A stretch of DNA of 64,000 bases from an uncultured Methylobacter sp. (GTDB taxonomy: Bacteria > Pseudomonadota > Gammaproteobacteria > Methylococcales > Methylomonadaceae): the NCBI GenBank assembly GCA_903832775.1, contig CAILCX010000071.1, forward strand, positions 1-64,000, written 5' to 3'. Under the pieces are notes generated by a model. It made no database searches. It was not told where the DNA came from and was given only the letters and a program-made list of their open reading frames with translations. The translations under genes were made by a program, and so were the position numbers. Positions within the stretch are counted from its first letter, which is position 1, and every line of letters starts with the position of its first letter. Positions 40,012 to 48,037 of the stretch are shown here, piece by piece.

Positions 40012-40994
40012 TCCTCGCGGGCGATGTCGGTGGAACCAAAACCATTCTGGCGCTTTTTGAAACTGGGAGCGAAAGTCTTAACGTCCTGAAGAAACAGCAA
40101 TTTGCCAGTGCCGATTATCAAACATTTACTGAACTGTTGGACGTTTTTTTGACCGATGTGGATGGTGTTGAAATAAAGGCCGTTTGTATTGGTGTAGCTG
40201 GAATCGTTGCCAATGGCGTTTGCGAAACTACCAATTTACCTTGGTTATTGTGCTGTAATGAAATTGGCGAACGCGTCAATAGTCAAAAAGTCTGGTTATT
40301 GAATGATCTGGAGGCTTCGGCTTGGGGTTTGTTGGATTTGCCGGAGCAATATTTTGTCGAATTAAATCCTGATGCCACGCAGCAGCAGGGCAACTTGGCT
40401 GTGGTTGCAGCCGGAACCGGTTTGGGTGAAGCTATCATTGCGTGGGATGGTGTTGCCCATCATGTAATTGCCAGTGAAGGTGGTCATGCTGATTTTGCAC
40501 CGGGTAATGAACAGGAAATAGCGTTGCTCAGGCATTTAATGAAAAAATACCCCGACCATGTCAGTTGTGAACGACTAATCTCGGGTGAAGGATTGGTTAA
40601 CATTTACGAGTTTTTAAATGATATCAATTACGCGGCATCAACTCCGGAAACCGAAAAACAACTGGCTGATAGAGATCCTGCGTCCGTCATAGGTGAATCC
40701 GGCGTAACCGGAAGTGATGCCTTATGCGTAGAGGCCTTAAAGCTGTTTTGCCGTTTATATGGTTCTGAAGCTGGCAATATGGCACTTAAATGTCTGCCTT
40801 ATGGTGGTGTTTATCTTGCCGGAGGCATAGGGGCAAAAATCTTGCCGGTGTTGCAACAAGGCGGTTTTATGAGCGCCTTTTTGGCGAAAGGCCGTTGTCG
40901 AACTATGTTGCAGACTATATCAATTAAAGTATGCATTAACCCCGAAGTCGCTTTGATGGGTGCGTTAAGTTACGCTAAAAAGCGAACAGTGTAA
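40008..40994 (+). CDS. glk: Glucokinase
   Basis: AGDVGGTKTILALFE, AAGTGLGEA, SEGGHADFAP. Confidence 0.93.
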   Translation: MILAGDVGGTKTILALFETGSESLNVLKKQQFASADYQTFTELLDVFLTDVDGVEIKAVCIGVAGIVANGVCETTNLPWLLCCNEIGERVNSQKVWLLNDLEASAWGLLDLPEQYFVELNPDATQQQGNLAVVAAGTGLGEAIIAWDGVAHHVIASEGGHADFAPGNEQEIALLRHLMKKYPDHVSCERLISGEGLVNIYEFLNDINYAASTPETEKQLADRDPASVIGESGVTGSDALCVEALKLFCRLYGSEAGNMALKCLPYGGVYLAGGIGAKILPVLQQGGFMSAFLAKGRCRTMLQTISIKVCINPEVALMGALSYAKKRTV

Positions 40995-41014
40995 TCATCG
41001 TAAATACGTTTGGT

Positions 41015-41036
41015 GGAGGCGATTGAATTCGCCTCC
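41015..41036. terminator. Hairpin between convergent glk and OMF gene
   Basis: ggaggcga-ttgaat-tcgcctcc, 8-bp stem. Confidence 0.5.
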
Positions 41037-41043
41037 CACTTTA

Positions 41044-42552
41044 TCAACGAACTGTTTTATCCAAAATATCTGCTTCCCAGCCACCACCTAATGCTTTATA
41101 TAAAGCGGTCAGCGAAGTCGCAGTGGCGGTTTCACTTTGAGTCAAACGCTGTTGATCTTGTAATAAGCGCAATTCGGCATCCAGTACTGTCAGAAAATCA
41201 CTGACACCTTCCTGAAAGCGCAGATGAGCTAATTCAACGGCCTTTATACTGGCTTGAGCTGCCGAAGCCAGTAGTTCTTGTCGACTTTTTTCACGATTGT
41301 AATTCACCAACGCATTTTCTGTTTCTTCCAAAGCGTTCAGCACCGTTTGCTCATATTGAGCCAGACTGGCTTCGGCGCGAGCGTCGGCGGCTTTTATTCG
41401 TGCATAGACCCGGCCCAGATCCAGGGCCGCCCAGCTAATTCTTGGGCCTAAGGAATATGAATCTGACCGCGCTGCGCCAACGCCTGAAAAAGTAGTGGCC
41501 TCAAGCGCAATAGTGCCGACAAAAGTGACTTTTGGAAACAGATCAGCGGTCGCTACGCCAATACGGGCGGTAGCCGCTGCCAACGAGCGTTCGGCAATGC
41601 GAATGTCAGGACGTCGACGCAGAAGTTCTGCGGGCTGACCGATTTGAATGGTCTTGGGAATTGAAGGAAACGGCGCGGGTTGCGACAATTTGCCTGTCAG
41701 AGCGCCCGGCAGTTGTCCGGTAAGTACGCTGAGCCGGTGCATGGCTTGAATAATAGCGCTTTCCAAAGGTGGAACTAGAGCGAGAGTGGTATCGAGTTGA
41801 GCGGTCGCCCTGGCTGTATCGAGTTCCGTCCCACGGCCGCCCTCAAGTCTGAGGCGAGTGATTTCCAATGTTTGGTTTTGGTTTCTGGCGTTCTTTTTTG
41901 CCACTGCCAACTGGTTTTGTGCGCCCCGTAATTCGAAATAATTTCTGGCCACTTCCGCGACCAAGCTTACACTAAGATCACGAAGACTGGCTTCCTGGGC
42001 ATCCACTTCATCACTGCTTGCTTCTACGTTACGGCGCACCCGACCAAATAAATCGACTTCCCAAAAAGCGTCAAAACCGGTGTTGTAAAGTTTAAGTTCA
42101 CGCGGTGCGTAATTCAGGTTGTTCAAGGCACCGATACTGCGTTTTTGCTCGGTATAATTGGCATGCGAAGTGATGGTAGGCGCTAAATTCAGTCCGGCGT
42201 CCATGTACAAAGCTCGCGCTTCATGGAGATTGGCGTGGGCAACCTTAAGATCTCGGTTATGCTGTAACGTTTGTTCGACAAGTTCAGTCAGCTCACGATC
42301 TTGAAATAACTTCCACCAGGTAGTTTCTATTCCTTGCCCGGAGAATTCGGCTAGCCCCGCGTTTGAGTAAGTAGCACCGATCTCATTAGCCGGCGTTTTA
42401 TAGTCAGGTCCGACTGCACAACTACTAAGTGTTACTATACAAACCAAGGGCAGGCCCAAGATTTTTACTTTTTTTAAAACTACGGTTTTTAAACTAAGGC
42501 GTGGCTTTCCCCAAGCCCCTTGTGAAATTTTTTTGAATAATAAATATTTCAT
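41044..42552 (-). CDS. Efflux outer membrane lipoprotein (OprM/NodT family)
   Basis: Lipobox LSSCAVGPDY; ETTWWKLFQDRELTELV; RRRPDIRIAERSLAAATARIGVATADLFP. Confidence 0.93.
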   Translation of the reverse strand: MKYLLFKKISQGAWGKPRLSLKTVVLKKVKILGLPLVCIVTLSSCAVGPDYKTPANEIGATYSNAGLAEFSGQGIETTWWKLFQDRELTELVEQTLQHNRDLKVAHANLHEARALYMDAGLNLAPTITSHANYTEQKRSIGALNNLNYAPRELKLYNTGFDAFWEVDLFGRVRRNVEASSDEVDAQEASLRDLSVSLVAEVARNYFELRGAQNQLAVAKKNARNQNQTLEITRLRLEGGRGTELDTARATAQLDTTLALVPPLESAIIQAMHRLSVLTGQLPGALTGKLSQPAPFPSIPKTIQIGQPAELLRRRPDIRIAERSLAAATARIGVATADLFPKVTFVGTIALEATTFSGVGAARSDSYSLGPRISWAALDLGRVYARIKAADARAEASLAQYEQTVLNALEETENALVNYNREKSRQELLASAAQASIKAVELAHLRFQEGVSDFLTVLDAELRLLQDQQRLTQSETATATSLTALYKALGGGWEADILDKTVR

Positions 42553-45500
42553 AAGTCGTGCCCCGAAGAAATTTTATGGGGTGATTTGGCTCTCGAAGCT
42601 TGCCAACGTTGAGCCAGTCCCTGCGCGATGACATAGAACACCGGCGTTAACACCAAGCCAAACAAGGTCACGCCCAACATACCGCTAAATACCGCAGTGC
42701 CCAACAGTTGGCGTGATTCTGCTCCAGCGCCCTGGGCGATGACCAAGGGAAACACGCCCATAATAAAAGCAAATGAGGTCATCAATATAGGTCGCAAGCG
42801 GATACGTGATGCTTCGATCGCCGCGTCGAAGCGATTAAGACCGGCTTCTTGTCGCCGTTTTGCAAACTCAACGATCAAAATGGCGTTCTTGCTGGCCAAT
42901 CCCACCAGTACAATAAAGCCGACCTGGGTAAAGATATTGTTATCCATATCGCGTAACCAAACTCCGGCCAAAGAGGACAGAATGCACATGGGTACAATCA
43001 AGATCACGGCAAAAGGTAAAGACCAGCTTTCATATTGTGCGGCCAATGCCAGGAACACAAATATCACGCTTAACGGAAAAACCAGCAGGGCGACGTTTCC
43101 GGCCAGAACTTGTTGCAGACTGAGTTCTGTCCATTCAAAATCGAAGCCAGGTGGCAGTTCTGCATTGAGAAGTTTATTCATCACCGTAATCGCCTGACTG
43201 GAGCTGACACCGGGTAAAGTACTGCCGTTAATTTCCGCAGCCGGATACATGTTGTAGCGCGTTATCTTGTCAGGTCCAGAGATTTCTTTGACCGATAACA
43301 GTGAACCCAACGGCACCATTCCGCCTTGTAGATTTTTGGTTTTTAGCTCGCTTATGTCCGACGGTTTCATCCGAAACTCAGAATCAGCTTGCGCGACCAC
43401 CTGATAGTTCCGTCCAAAGCTACTAAAGTCATTTATGTAAAGTGAACCCAGATAAATCTGTAAAGTATCAAAAACATCTTTCAAAGCTACATCCATAGCC
43501 TTGGTTCGGGTACGATCAACATCCAGAAAAAGTTGTGGCACGCCGGCACGAAAGGTCGTGAACAAACCGACCAGACCTGGTTGTTGACTGCCCTTGGCGA
43601 TGAACTCGTTGGTAGTAATCTGCAAAGCCTCAATACCGGCATTTGACCGATCCTGAATTTGTAGTTTGAAACCGCCCACCGAACTCATGCCGCGAATTGG
43701 CGGTGGGGCAAACACGGCTATATTGGCGCCCTCGACCTGGGCGAGACGCTGCCCCAGATTTTTAATCACCGCATTGGCATGAAGTTCGGGGTGACTGGCG
43801 CGTTCATCAAAGCCATCAAGTCTCGCGAACAAGGTGGCAACATTCGATTGGCTGGAACCGCTCAAAATGGAAAAACCGGCGTAGGCATTAACATGCTTAA
43901 CACCCTCTGTTTCCATAATAATTCGGGTCGCTTGTTGCACCACTTCTTGTGTCCGCGCCAGTGACGCTGCATCTGGTAATTGGGCATACATAATCAGATA
44001 GCCCTGATCCTGTTGCGGAATGAAACCGTTAGGCACTTTTTCAAAGGCCAGAAAATTGAGCCCATTAAGTCCGGCATAAAGAATCAGCACAACTGCCGTC
44101 ATGCGTATCAGTTTACCAACCAGTTTTGCATAACCCTCGCTAAACGCATCGAAAAAGCGATTAAAGCGGAAAAAAAACCAACCAAACAAACGATCAAACA
44201 AGCGCGTGAAACTGTCTTTATCGCCATGCGCTCTATCCAGCAACAGTGCGCACAGGGCAGGGCTCAGGGTCAGCGAGTTGAATGCCGAAATGACCGTGGA
44301 AACCGCGATGGTGAGCGCAAACTGTTTATAGAATGCCCCTGAAACACCAGTAATAAAGGCAGTAGGTACAAACACGGCGACCAACACTAACGCTGTGGCA
44401 ATGATGGGACCAACCACTTCTTCCATAGCTTTACGTGTGGCATCTCTGGCCGACAATCCCAAAGTGATGTGTCGCTCGACATTCTCAACTACCACGATGG
44501 CATCATCGACAACAATACCGATAGCCAACACCAGACCAAACAAGGATAAGGTGTTTAGCGACAGACCCAAGGCTGCCATGACAGCAAAAGTCCCAATTAA
44601 TGAAACCGGAACCGCCAGCAAAGGAATAATTGTGGCACGCCAGTTTTGCAAAAATATCACCACCACCAGCACCACTAACAGAAGCGCCTCGAACAGGGTT
44701 TTAATAACTGCGTCGATGGACTGCTGAACAAACACAACTGTATCGTAAACTAGCAGATAATCAAGGCCTTGCGGAAAGTGTGGCTTAAGTTTTTCCATGG
44801 CGTCAACCACAGCTTTTTTGGTTTCAAGCGCATTGGAACCCGGCAACTGAAAGATAGCGAGACCAACAGTTTGTTCACCATCCAGAAACAATCCGGAATT
44901 GTAGTCTCTAGCGCCCAGTTCAATTCGGGCTACGTCCTTAAGGCGGGTAACCTGTCCCTCTTTGCCTTTTTTAATCACAATTTCAGCAAATTGCTCAACT
45001 TCGGAAAGTCTGCCCGTCGTGCTGACCGTGTACTGGAAATCCGTATTTTTCTGGGTTGGTTGTTGCCCCACCACGCCAGCCGCGACCTGCACATTTTGTT
45101 CTCGAATGGCATTGATCACATCATTGGCGGTCAAATTGCGGGCGGCGATTTTGTCCGGATTTAACCACAAGCGCATACTGTAATCACGGGCACCAAAAAC
45201 AATAATATCACCGACTCCCGGCAATCGGGCCAGCGTGTCTTTAAGTTGCAGAACCGCGTAATTGCTTAAATAAACGCTATCATAGCGCTTATCGGGTGAG
45301 ATCAGATTGACGACCAGGCTCAGATCAGGACTGCGTTTTTTTACGCTGATACCTTGCCGACTGACTTCCTGAGGCAGTCTGGGTTCGGCCAAAGCCACCC
45401 GATTTTGTACCAACACCTGTGCCTTATCCAGATTTGTGCCTGGCCTAAAGGTAATTGTGAGGGCCATGTAACCGCTATTGGTCGATTGTGAAGACATGTA

Positions 45501-45737
45501 CAACATGTCCTCGACGCCATTAACTTCCTGTTCGATTGGCGTTGCAACAGTTTCAGCCACTACCTGCGCATTGGCACCTGGATAAGTGGTACTCACTACC
45601 ACGGTAGGCGGTGCAATTTCCGGATATTGGGCGATAGGAAGTCCAATCAGTGCAAGAGCCCCGACAATAACGATAACTATCGATAAAACCGAGGCAAAAA
45701 TTGGCCGATCAATGAAAAAATGGGTAAAACGGTTCAT
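42549..45737 (-). CDS. RND multidrug efflux permease (HAE1/AcrB family)
   Basis: 1062 aa; FFIDRPIFASVLSIVIVIVGALALIGLPIAQYPEIAPPTVVVSTTYPGANAQ; GIVVDDAIVVVENV. Confidence 0.95.
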   Translation of the reverse strand: MNRFTHFFIDRPIFASVLSIVIVIVGALALIGLPIAQYPEIAPPTVVVSTTYPGANAQVVAETVATPIEQEVNGVEDMLYMSSQSTNSGYMALTITFRPGTNLDKAQVLVQNRVALAEPRLPQEVSRQGISVKKRSPDLSLVVNLISPDKRYDSVYLSNYAVLQLKDTLARLPGVGDIIVFGARDYSMRLWLNPDKIAARNLTANDVINAIREQNVQVAAGVVGQQPTQKNTDFQYTVSTTGRLSEVEQFAEIVIKKGKEGQVTRLKDVARIELGARDYNSGLFLDGEQTVGLAIFQLPGSNALETKKAVVDAMEKLKPHFPQGLDYLLVYDTVVFVQQSIDAVIKTLFEALLLVVLVVVIFLQNWRATIIPLLAVPVSLIGTFAVMAALGLSLNTLSLFGLVLAIGIVVDDAIVVVENVERHITLGLSARDATRKAMEEVVGPIIATALVLVAVFVPTAFITGVSGAFYKQFALTIAVSTVISAFNSLTLSPALCALLLDRAHGDKDSFTRLFDRLFGWFFFRFNRFFDAFSEGYAKLVGKLIRMTAVVLILYAGLNGLNFLAFEKVPNGFIPQQDQGYLIMYAQLPDAASLARTQEVVQQATRIIMETEGVKHVNAYAGFSILSGSSQSNVATLFARLDGFDERASHPELHANAVIKNLGQRLAQVEGANIAVFAPPPIRGMSSVGGFKLQIQDRSNAGIEALQITTNEFIAKGSQQPGLVGLFTTFRAGVPQLFLDVDRTRTKAMDVALKDVFDTLQIYLGSLYINDFSSFGRNYQVVAQADSEFRMKPSDISELKTKNLQGGMVPLGSLLSVKEISGPDKITRYNMYPAAEINGSTLPGVSSSQAITVMNKLLNAELPPGFDFEWTELSLQQVLAGNVALLVFPLSVIFVFLALAAQYESWSLPFAVILIVPMCILSSLAGVWLRDMDNNIFTQVGFIVLVGLASKNAILIVEFAKRRQEAGLNRFDAAIEASRIRLRPILMTSFAFIMGVFPLVIAQGAGAESRQLLGTAVFSGMLGVTLFGLVLTPVFYVIAQGLAQRWQASRAKSPHKISSGHDL

Positions 45738-46915
45738 GGTCTTAACTCTTTGGCACTGTCTACCAGAGTAATGTGTTCAGGAACCACCTGGATTCCTGGT
45801 CTGAGCTTATTGATGCCTTCGACGACAATCCATTCTTCAGATTTTAAACCCTGTGTAATTACCCGAGATTCACCAATATGAGCGCCTAGCTCCACTTTGC
45901 GATATTCCACTTGATTATCCTGAATGACCATCCATACAAAACGTTGCGCCTGATCAGTTCCGATAGCTCGATCCGGAATCAGGATGGCTTGATAAGGCGC
46001 GCTAGCTCGAACCCGCATCCTGGCAAAAAAACCGGGACTTAATAATTCATCCGGATTGGCAAATACGCCACGCAAACTGAACGTTCCAGTGGTTGAGTCT
46101 TCACGCGGAGCAATGTAATCTAGATGGCCCTGATGCGGAAAATCAAGCTCATCTGCTATTGCCAATTCAGCTGGCGTTTTTTCATCACCCAGATTTCCGT
46201 GGCCGCCTTTTTTTGCCTGACGTCGGTATTTCAGTACTGAGCGTTCATCAGCATCAACGTAAACATAAACAGGATTGATTGAAACGATGGTGGTAAGTAA
46301 GGTGGCATCTGTTCCAGTACTGTTCACCACGTTACCAGCGGTGATCAATTCACGAGCAATTCGCCCGTCAATCGGAGAGCGGACCTTGGTAAACTCGAGA
46401 TTTAATTTTGCAGCATAAACGTTGGCTTCGCCAGATTGAACTGCTGCCAAGGTTTCTCTTAATCCTTTGTTTCGGGAATCGTGTTCTTCCTCGGAAATAG
46501 CTTTGGCTTTAAACAATCGCTCCGCACGTGATAGATCATTTTTAGCTAATTCGTACTTCGATTTGGCACGTTCCAGTTCCGCTTCGGCATAGTTAAGTTG
46601 GGCAGTAAAGGGTTTGGGATCAATCAAAAAAAGGAGATCGCCTTTTGTAACTTTGTCACCTGCCTTAAAGTTCACCTTTTCAAGATAGCCGCTAACCCGT
46701 GCTCGAACATCGACTGTATTGACCGCTTCAACTCGACCGGTATATTCGTCCCATTCGGTAACCGTTTGCGAAAGGGGCTGGGCAATTTTGACATTAGGCG
46801 CTTTAGGCGAAGCCGGTTTGGAGCCAGAGTCGGCATGATTTCCACACCCGCTCAACGCCATTAGGGTGAAAGCGATCAATAAAGACATTGGTATTTGATG
46901 CATTAATGTTCTCAT
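45734..46915 (-). CDS. RND efflux periplasmic adaptor (AcrA family)
   Basis: Lipobox LSGCGN; EYTGRVEAVNTVDVRARVSGYLEKVNFKAGDKVTKGDLLFLIDP. Confidence 0.94.
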   Translation of the reverse strand: MRTLMHQIPMSLLIAFTLMALSGCGNHADSGSKPASPKAPNVKIAQPLSQTVTEWDEYTGRVEAVNTVDVRARVSGYLEKVNFKAGDKVTKGDLLFLIDPKPFTAQLNYAEAELERAKSKYELAKNDLSRAERLFKAKAISEEEHDSRNKGLRETLAAVQSGEANVYAAKLNLEFTKVRSPIDGRIARELITAGNVVNSTGTDATLLTTIVSINPVYVYVDADERSVLKYRRQAKKGGHGNLGDEKTPAELAIADELDFPHQGHLDYIAPREDSTTGTFSLRGVFANPDELLSPGFFARMRVRASAPYQAILIPDRAIGTDQAQRFVWMVIQDNQVEYRKVELGAHIGESRVITQGLKSEEWIVVEGINKLRPGIQVVPEHITLVDSAKELRP

Positions 46916-46963
46916 CCTTTTAATACTCTGTTTTTGGATTGGGTGACTTGCATTTTGCCTAAG

Positions 46964-47572
46964 TTAGCGACGAAGCATAGCTGGCATGAAGAAAGTGATA
47001 ACTTTTGATACCAGACGTTTTTTGTCTTCAACGGAAGGTCGTAAGGTTTTGCTTAACAGGCAGCGCAAATGCAGATCGCCTTTTAACATGCTGAAAAAAG
47101 TATCTGCTGCAAAAGCCGGATCAGTAATAGTAAATTTTCCACTTGCATTTAAGCGCCGAAAATAATCTTCCATTTGTGTCAAGGTCGCTTGCGGTCCGCT
47201 TTGGTAAAACAATTGTCCCAATTCCGGAAAATCGGGACTTTCTGCTATCACCAACCGGTAAATGGCAAGCGCATCTTCAGTAAAAATCAAATCCACTGCC
47301 GAGTTTGCGATCTGGGTCAGGTTGCTTTCCACATCGTCAGGTTCAATACTGATTTGGGTCATGGTTTGAAGTAAAGAGTCACAAAGTTCTGAAATAACCG
47401 CTGCCAGCAAGGCATTTTTACTGTCAAAATATTTGTAAAGTGTAGCCTTCGATACCGGCGCAGCCTGGGCAATTTTCTCCATACTCACATTTCGATAACC
47501 GAGTGCAAGAAACATGCGGCTAGCACCATTAAGAATGGCCAGTCGTTTAGAATCGGCGGGTTCTGGAGTCAT
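46964..47572 (-). CDS. TetR/AcrR family transcriptional regulator
   Basis: HTH: AILNGASRMFLALGYRNVSMEKIAQAAPVSKATLYKYFDSKNALL. Confidence 0.93.
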   Translation of the reverse strand: MTPEPADSKRLAILNGASRMFLALGYRNVSMEKIAQAAPVSKATLYKYFDSKNALLAAVISELCDSLLQTMTQISIEPDDVESNLTQIANSAVDLIFTEDALAIYRLVIAESPDFPELGQLFYQSGPQATLTQMEDYFRRLNASGKFTITDPAFAADTFFSMLKGDLHLRCLLSKTLRPSVEDKKRLVSKVITFFMPAMLRR

Positions 47573-47636
47573 TTGAATATAATGCTAAGAAGTGATTTCA
47601 TAACTTGTTGCGGGATGATCAAGGATAAGCAAGACT

Positions 47637-47655
47637 AAACTAAACCGTTTAGTTT
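47637..47655. promoter_or_regulatory. Candidate TetR operator palindrome
   Basis: aaactaaac-c-gtttagttt, 9-bp perfect arms around one central base, 65 bp upstream of TetR start. Confidence 0.7.
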
Positions 47656-47755
47656 TTCAAGATCAATTTATTTCCAGCTTCCGTAACGTATTAATGATTT
47701 TATTACTTGCGGTTTTGCTTTTTACAGGAAATGGTTATTTTAAACGTAAGCTAAA

Positions 47756-47902
47756 TTGATTGGATTTGATGAGGGACAGGCTGAAGCAGTTGATGATGTT
47801 CCCCTCGATATGAGAGAAATAGAAGAGCGACTAGTAATAAAAATGGGTATTTTTATTTTCGTTGCTATTGGCGTTGTAGCGGTTTTGGTTAAATTGCTAT
47901 GA
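47756..47902 (+). pseudogene. Small ORF resembling an internally deleted DUF1640/CCDC90-like protein
   Basis: TTG-start reading (M)IGFDEGQAEAVDDVPLDMREIEERLVIKMGIFIFVAIGVVAVLVKLL*; shorter ATG start at 47810. Confidence 0.4.
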
Positions 47903-47991
47903 GCGATTTTAATAGAGCTAAAAATTTTGGCAAACTACAGGCATAATTCATATTTATGTCTGCTTTTTTATAAGGCATGATTTTTAGATAC

Positions 47992-48019
47992 AAAAAAAGG
48001 GGGCATAATGCCCCCTTTT
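47992..48019 (-). terminator. Terminator hairpin B (same 17-nt hairpin as at 35181)
   Basis: aaaaaaagggggcataatgcccccttttc; T-tract on minus strand downstream of pilQ. Confidence 0.85.
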
Positions 48020-48037
48020 CGCTTCAAGTAGACGTAA

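Noticed and set aside
42697-43197. 166-aa ORF antisense to the RND permease
   Set aside because: Low-complexity translation typical of antisense frames; RND frame clearly coding
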